A DNA stretch of 64,000 nucleotides from Lentilactobacillus kosonis (GCF_003864335.1 NZ_BEXA01000003.1:248001-312000), one strand, 5' to 3'; counted from the first letter of the stretch, positions 29,811-40,467 are shown. Numbers and translations are program-made. The notes: generated by a model from the sequence alone, not told the origin.

Positions 29811-31742
29811 ATGGTTAACACCCCAAAAGAAGTAATTGACGAGTCCTTATTCAAGGATGATCTTTATCAAGCCGTTAATGGTAACTGGTTAAAGGATGCC
29901 ACGATTCCTGACGACCACGCATCTACTGGTGGCTTTATGGACTTAAATGACAATATCGAAAAAACTTTAATGGCCGATTTTGATAAGCTCCCTGAAACTG
30001 ACTTATCAACTTTCAATAAGCCATTCCAAGAATTTGCAAAATTATATCAACTTGCACAAAACTTCGATCAACGTGACAAAGATGGCGCTGATCCCATCAA
30101 ACCACTCCTCAATAAGATTGAAAATCTGAGAGACCTATCAGAGTTGACTAATCAATTAAAGGAATGGAACCTTAGTGGCTTACCATTACCTTTTAACTTT
30201 TCAGTGGATGCGGATATGAAGAATACTAAAATCAATGCTTTGTACGCTGGCACTCCTGGCTTGTTCTTGCCCGACAGAACTTACTATGAAAATAACAATC
30301 CCGCTTATGAACAACTAATGCCAGCTTTCACCAGCATGGTAACTTCATTATTAGTATTAACTGATTATAGTGGCAGTGAAGCCGACGAGATCATTGAATC
30401 CGCTAAGAAATTTGATGCGGCAATTGCCCCTAATGTTAAGTCTGCTGAGGAATCTGCTGATTATACCAAGATGTACAATCCAATGAAATTTAGTGACTTC
30501 GCTAAGTACAGTGAGCACATCAACTTTAAATCATATGCTGACGATTTATTTGGTGAAGCTCCCGAACAAATTATCGTTACTGATCCAAAGTATTTCGAAG
30601 CCTTTGACAAGCTTGTCAATCCTGATACCTTCAGTGATTTGAAAAATTGGATGTTAGTTAAATTTTTAACATCTGCGACTAGCTACCTATCAGAAGAGTT
30701 TCGTCAAACCGGATCAACTTATAGCCGAGCCCTTTCGGGTAAAAAAACTGCTTCTTCTCAAAAGAAATCTGCTTTTTACTTAGCATCTGGTGTTTTTGGT
30801 CAGACCGTGGGTGATTATTATGCTCACAAATACTTTGGCCCCAAAGCTAAAGCAGATGTTGAACAAATGGTCCGTAGTATGATTCAAGTTTATCAACAAC
30901 GTTTAGAGAACAACACTTGGTTAAGTAAAGCTACTAGTGAAAAAGCTGTCCTAAAGCTCAGTAAGCTTGAATTACATGTTGGTTATCCTGACAAAATTGA
31001 TCCACTTGAATATGAATATAAAGTTATTCCTCAAGGTGAAGGCGGCACATTATTCGCAAATGTAAATCAGTTCATCCGAATCACTAAAGAAGCTCGTTAT
31101 GCTGAATTAGGCAAGCCAGTTGACCGAACTCGCTGGGATATGAGTGCTAACACTGTTAACGCCTATTACGATCCATCTAAAAATATCATTGTCTTCCCAG
31201 CAGCAATTTTGCAAGCTCCATTCTATAGCTTAGAACAGTCAGCTAGTGAAAATTATGGTGGAATTGGGGCCGTGATTGCTCACGAAATCTCGCATGCCTT
31301 TGATAACAATGGCTCACAATTCGACGAATTGGGTAATCTAAATAACTGGTGGACAGATGAAGACCGAGAATCTTTTAATAAACTAGCAGATAAGATGATT
31401 GCTGAATTCGATGGTATCCCATTTGCTGGCTCCAAGGTAAATGGTAAGTTAACTGTGTCAGAAAATATTGCTGACGCTGGTGGCCTAAGTTGTGCAAATG
31501 AAGCCGCCAAAAATGAAGGCGATTATGACCTAAAAGCTTTCTTCATCAATTGGGCGCGCATTTGGCGTATGAAGTCTACTAAAGAATACATGCAACTCTT
31601 GCTTAACATTGATGTCCATGCTCCTAATGAGTTACGGGCAAATGTCCAGGTTAAGAATATCGATGACTTTTACACTGCATTTAATGTTGCTGAAGGCGAT
31701 AAAATGTATCTTCCCACAAATGAGCGGGTAAAAATTTGGTAA
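29811..31742 (+). CDS. pepO: M13-family oligoendopeptidase PepO
   Basis: A 643-residue zinc endopeptidase of the neprilysin family, cytosolic because no signal peptide is seen. The metal motif H-E-I-S-H (V-I-A-H-E-I-S-H-A-F-D) and the third ligand in E-N-I-A-D-A-G-G are intact. The C-terminal W-rich tail is family-like. It degrades peptides from casein or protein turnover in lactic acid bacteria. ATG 29811 follows AGGAGG; an upstream in-frame ATG has no such site. Monocistronic with its own terminator. Confidence 0.94.
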   Translation: MVNTPKEVIDESLFKDDLYQAVNGNWLKDATIPDDHASTGGFMDLNDNIEKTLMADFDKLPETDLSTFNKPFQEFAKLYQLAQNFDQRDKDGADPIKPLLNKIENLRDLSELTNQLKEWNLSGLPLPFNFSVDADMKNTKINALYAGTPGLFLPDRTYYENNNPAYEQLMPAFTSMVTSLLVLTDYSGSEADEIIESAKKFDAAIAPNVKSAEESADYTKMYNPMKFSDFAKYSEHINFKSYADDLFGEAPEQIIVTDPKYFEAFDKLVNPDTFSDLKNWMLVKFLTSATSYLSEEFRQTGSTYSRALSGKKTASSQKKSAFYLASGVFGQTVGDYYAHKYFGPKAKADVEQMVRSMIQVYQQRLENNTWLSKATSEKAVLKLSKLELHVGYPDKIDPLEYEYKVIPQGEGGTLFANVNQFIRITKEARYAELGKPVDRTRWDMSANTVNAYYDPSKNIIVFPAAILQAPFYSLEQSASENYGGIGAVIAHEISHAFDNNGSQFDELGNLNNWWTDEDRESFNKLADKMIAEFDGIPFAGSKVNGKLTVSENIADAGGLSCANEAAKNEGDYDLKAFFINWARIWRMKSTKEYMQLLLNIDVHAPNELRANVQVKNIDDFYTAFNVAEGDKMYLPTNERVKIW

Positions 31743-31772
31743 AAATTAAATTGAAATAACTAATTAAATAAA

Positions 31773-31826
31773 ATCAGGTAGTTAATCCATTCGTTATGGT
31801 TGAGATTAGCTACCTGATTTTTGATT
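31773..31826 (+). terminator. Terminator after pepO
   Basis: AAATCAGGTAGTTAAT...ATTAGCTACCTGATTT stem with T run. Confidence 0.8.
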
Positions 31827-31917
31827 ACAATTTAGGATTGTTCGTTAAAGATTGGTTAATTGCCTTGTATTATCATTGTTTTCGCATAACAATTGGAGGT
31901 GATATAGGGGGAGCAAA

Positions 31918-34900
31918 ATGAAAAAGCCAACTAGCGTAACATCAAACCATAAATCTTTAATTTATCTGTTTTATACGTTAATTTTTTTAGTTATTTGCGG
32001 ATTAACGTACTCATTACCATGGTTATCTGGCAAGTCATTAATTTGGAATATTGACGGAATTGCCCAACACTTTCCAATTCTTGCTCAATTTCAAGGTATT
32101 CTTCAAGGAACTGTTCATCAATCATTGGCCGGCTGGTCTTGGAATCTTGGAGCTGGTGGTGATCAACTAACCACTTTTGCTTATTATGTCGTCGGTGATC
32201 CGTTTAGCTATCTGATTGCATTATTTCCGGCTTCCAAACTAGAACTTGGTTTTCAACTATTAGTATTATTACGGCTATTCTGTGTTGGATTAGCATTTCT
32301 TACTTGGGCCAATCGTTTCTCTTTTAGTAACCATAGTAAATTAATTGGAACCCTAGTTTACACATTCTCCGGTTATAATTTCTACGTTTCGATGCATCAC
32401 CCATTTTTCTTACTACCCATGATTATTTTTCCACTGTTAGCAACAGGTATTGAAATTATGCTTAAACAACGTAACTGGATTCCATTTGCTATTTCCATCG
32501 GTCTGGCCTTAATTAGTAATTTTTACTTCGCTTATATTTTATCAATAGGAGCCCTAATTTACTTAATCACTCGAAGCATTCAATTAAAAGCCGAGTCTAA
32601 TCGCCAGCGGTTTGACTGGTTAATCATCTATCGAACTGGTCAAGCATTCATATCTGGATTGCTCCTCTCAGGAGTAGTCTTGGTCCCAACATTAGTTTCT
32701 GTCTTTCAATCGTCCAGATCCATGCATGAAGGTCAGTTTGCTAATGGCTTGCTTCTATATCCCTTAAGCTATTACCTTAGTATCCCTAATCAATTAATTA
32801 CGACTACGACCGTCAAAAGTTTTTGGTTAGTAGTTAACGTAAGTGGCATTGTCTTCTTAGCGATAATTTATATTTTAGTTCACTTCAAAACTTATAAATA
32901 TTTGGCTACTGTCTTAAGTGCCATTGGAATTGGCATGTTACTTCCTCAAGTAAGTGCAATCTTCAACGCTCTATCAACACCATCCAATCGCTGGTTACTA
33001 CTAGCTGTTTTGCCTTTATCACTTGCTACTATGATTTTTATTGATCAGATAGCTGAACTAACTAATCATGATCTGTTATGGCTAATTTGTTCCACCGTTG
33101 GTCTTATTATTATCGTCTGGATAACTAGGGGATTCACATTAAAGTTACCTGCTAATGACTTACTCAATTATGGTTGTCTACTATTACTTTTGCTTATTCT
33201 AGTAACTGCTAAAGCTACTAGCCTTACGCCAACAAAGTTGGTCACTGCTACCACCGGTATAATCTTAATAAGTCTTATTAACGGCGGTCAAGGATGGTTA
33301 AGCCCGAATAATAGTGTCAATACCACTGGTGAGGTCGCTACTGGCGCAGCCACTAAATGGTTACATAACTACTATGACGGCGCTGAAAAATCAGTAAAAA
33401 CTGATAATAGTTTTTATCGTACTACAACTGCTCGAAACTACTATCCTCATCCAACAGCCGGAAATAACATTCCCGGATTCTTAGGCACTCATGATCTAAA
33501 CTCCTATTATTCAATTCAAAATGGTCATCTTTATCAATTTAACCAAGCACTTGGAAATGCTCAATCAGTTGCCAATGGCCCAGTTGGTCAAGGAGATAAC
33601 CGTACTACTCTGCTCAATCTACTGGGAGTTAAATATTTGTTTGCCAAAACCGATATTTTAAACCATCCCCAGTCACTCCCCTATGGATTTAGCCTAATGA
33701 AAAATCATCAGGGCAAACCACTTGAATTCCATAACCGGGTTGTTCATGGTTTATCAAACGATTCTGGCACGGTGATTCTAAAATCCAATTTTGCACTTCC
33801 ACTAGCCTACCTTCAGGAACAAACAATTTCTAAAACATCATATGATCGATTGGACCCCATTCAAAAGGAGCAATCCTTACTTCAAGGAGTACAAGTTAAT
33901 CGTCCGGTCACAGGCATTAAGAATATCAAACCTTCAATCACAATTAAAAACGTCAAATATTCAACTAAACTTTATACCCAACACATTATCAACAGCGCTT
34001 CTAAGACCGTGCGTTATCGTCTCAAGCACTCGCCTAATGCAAATGAGCGTCAGATGGCCACTAAAAAGATGACACGAGCTAACCTAATACAGGCTGCTAA
34101 AGCCAACAATGTCCACCCTCGTAGTAAGAGGCTACAATCCATCATCCAGCAAAACAACCGGATAATTGATCTGAATCAATACCATAATCAGTCCGGTTTA
34201 CATCTAATGACTAGCGATGCTCAGGGACGCCAATTATCATATCAATTAAAAATTGATCAACCGCAACAATTCAAAAATTGCGAACTATATCTGGTCATAA
34301 ACGGCGTTAATATCACTCCTGATACAATTCATGATCAGCTCAACAAGCTAACCAACCGCGCAACGATAAGTGGCCAACCCGTGTCCCGGCTACAAAAGCT
34401 TGATCAATTTAGAAATGCCATTCGATATCCTGACTTAGGAGCATATACACTGTCAGCACAAACCAAAAGCAGCTTTAACTTCTACCGGCAACTGCCTACA
34501 AGTAATCTGTCGGATTATTCAAAACGCCAGAATATCGTATTAAATTTAGGATATTCCGCCAAATCACGGGGAGGAGTAGTTATCAGATTTACTGAGGTTA
34601 ATGCTCTCCACCTTAAGAAGGTTAAGCTAGTTGCTGTCCCATTCAACACGAACAAATATCAACAACACATTACCAAATTACAGCAACAGGGATTGCAACA
34701 ATTAAGTGTTAAAAACGATAGAATTACTGGACTAACTAATAATTCAAACCAAAAAGCTATCCTGACTACTTCCATTCCTTACAGCAGCGGTTGGCAATTA
34801 AAGATCGATGGCAAGAAAACCCCAACTCACCTGGTCAATCAAGGCTTTATTGGTGCAACAATCCCCAAGGGAAGACATCAAATTATCATAAACTATGTCA

Positions 34901-35010
34901 CCCCTGGGCTAAAAATTGGCCAGTTACTTTCAATTGTAGGTATTATTTGGCTAGTTGGTTTCACGATTATTAGATTCATCTACAAACCTAAGAATGAAAT
35001 TCAAAGCTAG
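31918..35010 (+). CDS. YfhO family membrane glycosyltransferase-like protein
   Basis: A 1030-residue membrane protein. About 13 helices fill residues 20-430, then a large extracytoplasmic domain (about 450-985), and a last helix near the C-terminus. W-N-I-D-G-I-A-Q-H-F-P in the first loop carries the Asp expected of GT-C enzymes. YfhO in B. subtilis acts in lipoteichoic acid glycosylation; that role here is inference. GGGGGAG precedes ATG 31918. Monocistronic. Confidence 0.85.
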   Translation: MKKPTSVTSNHKSLIYLFYTLIFLVICGLTYSLPWLSGKSLIWNIDGIAQHFPILAQFQGILQGTVHQSLAGWSWNLGAGGDQLTTFAYYVVGDPFSYLIALFPASKLELGFQLLVLLRLFCVGLAFLTWANRFSFSNHSKLIGTLVYTFSGYNFYVSMHHPFFLLPMIIFPLLATGIEIMLKQRNWIPFAISIGLALISNFYFAYILSIGALIYLITRSIQLKAESNRQRFDWLIIYRTGQAFISGLLLSGVVLVPTLVSVFQSSRSMHEGQFANGLLLYPLSYYLSIPNQLITTTTVKSFWLVVNVSGIVFLAIIYILVHFKTYKYLATVLSAIGIGMLLPQVSAIFNALSTPSNRWLLLAVLPLSLATMIFIDQIAELTNHDLLWLICSTVGLIIIVWITRGFTLKLPANDLLNYGCLLLLLLILVTAKATSLTPTKLVTATTGIILISLINGGQGWLSPNNSVNTTGEVATGAATKWLHNYYDGAEKSVKTDNSFYRTTTARNYYPHPTAGNNIPGFLGTHDLNSYYSIQNGHLYQFNQALGNAQSVANGPVGQGDNRTTLLNLLGVKYLFAKTDILNHPQSLPYGFSLMKNHQGKPLEFHNRVVHGLSNDSGTVILKSNFALPLAYLQEQTISKTSYDRLDPIQKEQSLLQGVQVNRPVTGIKNIKPSITIKNVKYSTKLYTQHIINSASKTVRYRLKHSPNANERQMATKKMTRANLIQAAKANNVHPRSKRLQSIIQQNNRIIDLNQYHNQSGLHLMTSDAQGRQLSYQLKIDQPQQFKNCELYLVINGVNITPDTIHDQLNKLTNRATISGQPVSRLQKLDQFRNAIRYPDLGAYTLSAQTKSSFNFYRQLPTSNLSDYSKRQNIVLNLGYSAKSRGGVVIRFTEVNALHLKKVKLVAVPFNTNKYQQHITKLQQQGLQQLSVKNDRITGLTNNSNQKAILTTSIPYSSGWQLKIDGKKTPTHLVNQGFIGATIPKGRHQIIINYVTPGLKIGQLLSIVGIIWLVGFTIIRFIYKPKNEIQS

Positions 35011-35016
35011 CAAAAA

Positions 35017-35060
35017 AAGTGTCCGACTTCTTTAATTAGAAGTTGGACACCTTTTTTGCT
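35017..35060. terminator. Bidirectional terminator
   Basis: AAAGTGTCCGACTTCT...AGAAGTTGGACACCTTTTTT between convergent genes. Confidence 0.85.
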
Positions 35061-35061
35061 T

Positions 35062-35966
35062 TTATTTAAGAGCGCTAAACATCCTTAGCGCCAATTGAGC
35101 TCTTGTAACATCTGTATAGGTCAATGGGTTAAAACCATTGGTATTTGCCTTTAATTTATCATAGTCGAAGATTTGAGGAGTTGAACTAGCATAATACATG
35201 GCATCATTTTTATTTGGTGAATGATTTAAACCTAACGCATGACCAAATTCATGCGCCAATGTACTAGCATAATCTAAAGTTCTAGCTTTATATCCTAATT
35301 TACTAGTAGTAATATCATTCTTCTCAGCCGTTAATTGGGATTGAACTCCCGTAACTTGTTGTTGACGATAAGCATTGAATTTTTGAGTATAATCAGGATC
35401 ACTATGATCCAATGTAGCAGCATAATTGTCAATATTGGTATTAGCCTGACTAACTAGTTTAGCCATACTATTCCCCATAATTTCATTAGCTAATGTTTTG
35501 GGAGCCGCTACATAAAAAGAATAACGAACTTGCATTTTTTTATCGCTTGGTGACCACCAAGCGTCACTTTCATCAGCTAGCGTAGCCTTTTGCTTTGACA
35601 CAGAAAAAGTTAACGTATGGTTGCTCTTAGTTCCGTACGTCAATGCTTTCCGGCCCAACTTTGATTCCAATAGTTCATCGCTAAATTCAAACTTTGTTTG
35701 AGATACTTATTACTGGTCTTAACATAGACACTTGCCGTCTTTTTTGAAGTTAACGCCGTCTGTGAAGCAAGATCCAATCGATATTTTTTAACAATTGCTT
35801 TACGATGATCACGATAATACTTATTACTTTTGTTTAATAATGATTTAGTTGGGGTAACGCTTGTCGTACTTGAGGCTGAAGCAGTGACACCAACCATTGG
35901 CACAATACCAAATACCCCAATAATTCCAGCAACTAAAATGCGGTTAACGTGTAATTTTTTAAACAT
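35062..35966 (-). CDS. Secreted matrixin-type zinc protease (frameshifted)
   Basis: An exported M10-like metalloprotease. It has a signal peptide (residues 1-31, ending A-S-A) and a presumed propeptide to about 105. The catalytic domain ends in H-E-F-G-H-A-L-G-L-N-H and a following Met-turn (D-A-M-Y-Y-A-S). The frame breaks near 35656, where W-N-Q must be followed by K-L-G-R-K-A-L; one extra A in the C-A-A-A run gives 301 residues. Matrixin homologues in lactobacilli are little studied and the substrate is unknown. Confidence 0.82.
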
Positions 35967-36061
35967 TAGTCTCCCCCATAGGTTTCAAATTTAGCTTTAT
36001 GGTACAAGTCATTCGCCGAGATATCAAGTAATTTGCTAAATACTTATAATTTACTTTAAGC

Positions 36062-36105
36062 AAAAAACCTGAAGCGAAGATGGCTCTCCGTTTCAGGATT
36101 CAAAT
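36062..36105 (-). terminator. Terminator after the PEPCK/HPr-kinase-like gene
   Basis: Minus strand CCTGAAACGGAGAG...CGCTTCAGG with T6. Confidence 0.75.
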
Positions 36106-36110
36106 ACTAA

Positions 36111-37811
36111 TTAGCTGTTCATTAAAATATTTAATAATTCTTGTGCGGACTCATTTAAACTTGATTTTTTCTTGTCGTAACCAAGATGCGTATAAATTTC
36201 ACCAATAAATGTGCCCTTCTTAAATAATGCAGGGAACACCTCATCGATAATTTCTTGAGTTTCAGCTTGCTTTTGAACTGGACCAAATGGGTTTGCAAAG
36301 AATGTTGTGCTCATGCCCACTTCATCGGTAGTCCCTAATGCTTTTCGCTTTCCAGCAACAAAGACTGACTTGGCTTCTTGCTCATCTTCAAATTGATGAA
36401 CTCCAATTTCCTTATCATAGTTGTTAGCATATAACCACATATCAACATGGTGATGTTGAATAATATTTTGATATGTGTTTGCTGGAATAATACAACGAGC
36501 ATTTGAAAGTTCAGGATTCATATAAATTCCACGATCCATGTTGCTAAAGGCAACTTCAGAACTTAAATCATCTAATCGAACAAAGGCCCCAGTTTCAGTT
36601 CCTTGAGCATAGATGGCTTGATCATCCCCAGTTAATGTAAAACTTCCCATATCATCAAAGATTGTTTCAATATTTTCAATCTTGTCATCAGCGATTTCTT
36701 GAAGAGCTTCAATTGATTCAGACTTACCGGCGCCACTATCGCCAAAGAAGACAACTGACTTAGTCTTACCATTTGAGAAGGTAATTTTAACCATTGATCC
36801 ATGAATTGGTAACTTATGCTTACTGATCATGCTTAAGTTGTGTAAGGTTAAAACCATTTTCTTCATGTAACCAAAATAAGTAGTTTTATCATTATATGGA
36901 ACTTGACCAACGTAAATATCATTTTCTTCATCCAAGAAATAATGACAGTTATCATCAGTATCTGAAGCAGATCCTTCACTACCAAATAGTAAGATAATGT
37001 CAGGCTTACGATCTTTAACATCTGCTTCATTAGCTAATTCAAATAGATTTCCCAATGCCAATCCATTGGCAAAATAGTCTCGGTCAAAGTAAATATAGGC
37101 TAAGCTCTCACCAACCCACGCTGGATAACAGTACCAGCTATCACGGCCACCTTTGAAGTTTTCAATGGGGTTTTGTTTAGTCTCTGAGAAAACCCCTTCC
37201 CGCTTATTACTCTTAGTATGGACCATCATTGGTGGACGCACCATCAATGTATCAATGAATCGAATGCTTGCTAATGAAGCATATTTTGCTGGGACATCCC
37301 ATTTCACTGATTGGGTAATAATACATGCATTAGTTCCGGCGTTAACTTGGCGATACATATGATTACTATGACCTTGAAGCCGTTCCTCAACACCTCGGTA
37401 TAAGTTCAAAACTAATTCATTAAAGCGGTTATCAACGTTCATGAATGTCGTTGCCACAATGTCATTTTCGTGTTTGTTAATTGTCGCAATTCGAAGGAGT
37501 GATCGATAGTATGTGTACAAATCTTCAATACTATTCAAGATGTCTTCTGATTCGAACTTAAGTTCATCCATGCGATTCATTAAAATATCCTTAATCACAT
37601 CAACATACTCTTCAACTGAAGCATCATTTAGCGCTGAAGGGGTCTTTTGGAAGCTAGCGTCTGCCAAATAAACCTTGATTACATTAGCTAATTCTTGACT
37701 ATTAGCTAACTGAAACACGTCTTTAATGTATTTGCTACTGTAATTCAACACTGCAACCCCACGGTCTGAGTTGATGTATAACGGCGCTGTATCAATTTTT
37801 TCTTGTACCAT
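36111..37811 (-). CDS. PEPCK / HPr-kinase-fold P-loop protein
   Basis: A 566-residue soluble protein, often labelled phosphoenolpyruvate carboxykinase in lactobacilli. The only strong motif is F-F-G-D-S-G-A-G-K-S-E-S (about residues 350-361), closer to the HPr kinase P-loop (G-D-S-G-x-G-K-S-E) than to the PEPCK loop (G-x-S-G-T-G-K-T-T), followed by D-D-M-G. The first 300 residues are helical and match nothing I know. ATG 37811 is preferred over 37835 because GAGGGAG lies between them. The upstream region 37812-38097 is AT-rich, with a seven-C run at about 37922-37928 and no other feature I can name. Confidence 0.65.
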   Translation of the reverse strand: MVQEKIDTAPLYINSDRGVAVLNYSSKYIKDVFQLANSQELANVIKVYLADASFQKTPSALNDASVEEYVDVIKDILMNRMDELKFESEDILNSIEDLYTYYRSLLRIATINKHENDIVATTFMNVDNRFNELVLNLYRGVEERLQGHSNHMYRQVNAGTNACIITQSVKWDVPAKYASLASIRFIDTLMVRPPMMVHTKSNKREGVFSETKQNPIENFKGGRDSWYCYPAWVGESLAYIYFDRDYFANGLALGNLFELANEADVKDRKPDIILLFGSEGSASDTDDNCHYFLDEENDIYVGQVPYNDKTTYFGYMKKMVLTLHNLSMISKHKLPIHGSMVKITFSNGKTKSVVFFGDSGAGKSESIEALQEIADDKIENIETIFDDMGSFTLTGDDQAIYAQGTETGAFVRLDDLSSEVAFSNMDRGIYMNPELSNARCIIPANTYQNIIQHHHVDMWLYANNYDKEIGVHQFEDEQEAKSVFVAGKRKALGTTDEVGMSTTFFANPFGPVQKQAETQEIIDEVFPALFKKGTFIGEIYTHLGYDKKKSSLNESAQELLNILMNS

Positions 37812-38097
37812 AGATTTAAAATCTCCCTCTGACATAAATTTGAATTATTAACATTGTAGACTATTTTGAGGTTTTTTTTAAGCAAATTTTCATTTTTTTG
37901 TTTATTCTTTACGAATAATTTCCCCCCCAACAAGAAAATTTGTATGGCTTAGTTAGCTCGATGCTTAAGGATATCTAGCCCATCAAATTAGCATTTAATA
38001 GTTACACTAACCAGTACTACCTAAAAACCATTCTAATCTAATGTAAAAATTTATAGTTTAAGCTATAATGATACAAGTAAGATGTGAGGTGATCGAC

Positions 38098-38268
38098 GTG
38101 AAACTAAGTGAATATCTCCATAGTCAATTAACATTCTTAAATGAACAGTTAGATGACGCGAAGCAAAATAATAATGAACCAATGCAGTATCTGGTTGACT
38201 CAAAAATGTCGGAAGTTAAGTTGATCCTAGAAGCCTTGCAAAAGGGAATTATCAATGAAGTAAATTAG
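38098..38268 (+). CDS. Uncharacterised 56-residue protein
   Basis: A short, charged, mostly helical protein (V-K-L-S-E-Y-L-H-S-Q-L-T-F-L-N-E-Q), possibly forming a coiled-coil dimer. GTG 38098 is chosen because GAGGTGATC precedes it; an ATG at 38068 has no ribosome binding site. It lies about 100 bases before the methionine aminopeptidase gene. I do not recognise the family. Confidence 0.6.
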   Translation: MKLSEYLHSQLTFLNEQLDDAKQNNNEPMQYLVDSKMSEVKLILEALQKGIINEVN

Positions 38269-38371
38269 ATACCTTTACTTGACATATTTTAATTATCAAA
38301 TATGCTTAGTTGCGATAATTTAGTTACTTCAGAATTTAATTTTAATAAAGATGAAAAAGGAAGTATATTAA

Positions 38372-39166
38372 TTGATTACATTAAAATCACCACGAGAAAT
38401 TGAAAAAATGGCCGCATCAGGCGCAGTACTTGCCGGCGTGCACAAAGGTGTTCGCGAAATGATCAAACCCGGTCTTGATACTTGGGAAATTGAAGACTTC
38501 GCCAGAAAGTATATTGCTGATCACGGTGCTACCCCTTCTGAATTAGGATTTGAAGGATACAAATACGCTACGTGTATTTCAATCAATGATGAAGTTGCTC
38601 ACGGGATTCCTCGTAAGGGACTTAAATTAAAGAGCGGTGACATTGTTAAAGTTGATTTAACAGTTAACCTTGATGGTTTTGAAAGTGACTCTTGCTGGTC
38701 TTATGCCGTTGGTGACGTTAGCGACGAAGTTAAAAAGTTAATGGATGTCACTCAAAAGTCTTTGTATAAGGGCATTGATAAGGCAGTTATTGGTAACCGG
38801 CTGGGTGATATTGGTGCGGCAATCCAAACCTATGTGGAAGATGAAAATGGTTTCGGTGACGTTCGTGACTTAATTGGTCATGGAATCCAACCAACCATGC
38901 ATGAAGAACCAAACGTTCCTGCTTATGGTAAAGAAGGTCACGGGCTTCGACTTAAAGAAGGTATGACTATTACTATTGAACCAATGGTTAACACTGGCAC
39001 ATGGGAAATCAAAGATCGACTTGATGAAAAAGATGATTGGACATACTATGTATCTGCTGATGGAACGCCATCATCTCAATATGAACATACAATTGCCATT
39101 ACTAAAGATGGTCCTAAGATTTTAACATCCCAAGGATTAGATATTGATAAGAAATATCAACTTTAG
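38372..39166 (+). CDS. map: Methionine aminopeptidase type I
   Basis: Removes N-terminal Met from nascent proteins. It has 264 residues, typical for the type I enzyme. All five metal ligands are visible: the Asp pair in V-D-L-T-V-N-L-D-G, His in G-H-G-I-Q, Glu in T-I-E-P-M-V and Glu in Y-E-H-T-I-A-I-T. The start is TTG 38372 after AAAGGAAG. Monocistronic here, not linked to the ribosomal protein cluster. Confidence 0.95.
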   Translation: MITLKSPREIEKMAASGAVLAGVHKGVREMIKPGLDTWEIEDFARKYIADHGATPSELGFEGYKYATCISINDEVAHGIPRKGLKLKSGDIVKVDLTVNLDGFESDSCWSYAVGDVSDEVKKLMDVTQKSLYKGIDKAVIGNRLGDIGAAIQTYVEDENGFGDVRDLIGHGIQPTMHEEPNVPAYGKEGHGLRLKEGMTITIEPMVNTGTWEIKDRLDEKDDWTYYVSADGTPSSQYEHTIAITKDGPKILTSQGLDIDKKYQL

Positions 39167-39178
39167 TACTAACAATTA

Positions 39179-39214
39179 AACGGACACGAATATAATTCGT
39201 GTCCGTTTTTTGCA
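39179..39214 (+). terminator. Terminator after map
   Basis: AAACGGACACGAATATAATTCGTGTCCGTTTTTT, perfect stem with T run. Confidence 0.9.
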
Positions 39215-39309
39215 AATCAAAGCATTAGGCATTAACATTAGTTTAACGGTTACCATGGTCGCCTCATGGAGGACGGCCACTTACATAATAATCCTAGGGG
39301 GAATCAATT

Positions 39310-39811
39310 ATGAACAACAAAAACTTTAAATTTCCAGACACATCAGCCTATAATTTTGTTATTAACGGGCTTAAAGAGAAAGGCATTTCTCTAGAAGATA
39401 TTGCTGATATGGCCTATGACTTACAGTCCGTGTTCTTTGATAATCTCACAAAGGAAGAAATGATGAAAAATACAATCAAACGTGATGCATAAACGTGAAG
39501 TTCTCAATAATGCAATGGTTGGTTTGGAATTAGATCGATTAGCATCCCAAGGCCTCCTGAAAGAGCCTCTCGAAAGCATCGTCATGAATGACTCCGGCGT
39601 TTTCGGGGTTGACGAAGGAATTGCCCTCAACATTGCCAATATTTACGGAACCATTGGGGTCACTAACTATGGATATATCGACCGTGATAAAACCGGTAAG
39701 ATCAAAGCTTTAGATGAAGGTAAAGACGACATTTCGAATACTTTTATCGATGATATTGTCGGGGCCATCGTCAGCGCGGTTTCAGCTAAAACCGCTCACG
39801 AACACAACTAA
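39310..39811 (+). CDS. Phosphatidylglycerophosphatase A-like protein (YutG family, frameshifted)
   Basis: A soluble protein of the PgpA family (PF04608) as in B. subtilis YutG. The segment V-F-G-V-D-E-G-I-A-L-N-I-A-N-I-Y-G-T-I-G-(V-T-N-Y-G-Y) is the best family marker. The frame breaks near 39478-39481: removing one A from the C-A-A-A run turns T-I-K-R-D-A-stop into T-I-N-V-M-H-K-R-E-V and gives 166 residues, family length. Unlike Gram-negative PgpA it has no membrane segments, so a phospholipid phosphatase role is uncertain. GGGGGAATC precedes ATG 39310. Confidence 0.75.
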
Positions 39812-39836
39812 TAACGCCAACCAAAATCAGCAATAT

Positions 39837-40430
39837 TTACTGCTGATTTTTTATTCCAGATACAAAAGGATTATGGCGAACATAATATCTCAATGGCTTA
39901 TCTGTCCATTCGCCATCAGATACACCAATTCTGCCTGATGAACTAATTTGCCTAGGCATTAATCGGTTATTAACCTCAATGTTCAACTTACCGTCACCAA
40001 TAATTTCAAAATTCATGGTTTTGTCAGCAATTCCTAAAGCGCTCATTAACTTACCAGGACCATTCGTTAGCTCAACCCCAAATTTAGGGCGGTTACGGTA
40101 CATAATTTCTTGACCGATTGTTGGCTGAATCGCCCTAATCAATATCCCCTGAGGAACATCTCGTTCCTGAGTGGCAACATCCAATAAATAGCGACCATGG
40201 ATCGAATATATATAAACCGTTCCTGCTGGCCCGTACAACGGTTCATTCGATGACGTACGCCGACCTTGAAATGCATGAGCTGCAGAATCAAGCTCACCCA
40301 TATATGCTTCGGTTTCTACAATTCTTCCACCAACCATCCCAATTGGAGATTCATATGTCAAAAGCATTCCTAACATTTGTTGGGCAATTTGATCGGTTGT
40401 ATCACTATCATAAAAGTTATGAATACTCAT
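39837..40430 (-). CDS. 3-methyladenine DNA glycosylase (Mpg/AAG family)
   Basis: Excises alkylated purines in base excision repair. It has 197 residues. Seen: the catalytic Glu in I-V-E-T-E-A-Y, D-x-A-A-H-A-F-Q-G-R-R-T, G-T-V-Y-I-Y-S-I-H-G and L-I-R-A-I-Q-P. ATG 40430 is chosen because AAAGGAAT lies before it. It is divergent from the DUF488 gene, and the two starts are only about 40 bases apart, so the promoters overlap. Confidence 0.93.
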   Translation of the reverse strand: MSIHNFYDSDTTDQIAQQMLGMLLTYESPIGMVGGRIVETEAYMGELDSAAHAFQGRRTSSNEPLYGPAGTVYIYSIHGRYLLDVATQERDVPQGILIRAIQPTIGQEIMYRNRPKFGVELTNGPGKLMSALGIADKTMNFEIIGDGKLNIEVNNRLMPRQISSSGRIGVSDGEWTDKPLRYYVRHNPFVSGIKNQQ

Positions 40431-40467
40431 AATGTTATTCCTTTCTGCCAAAATGGAGGTAAAATCT

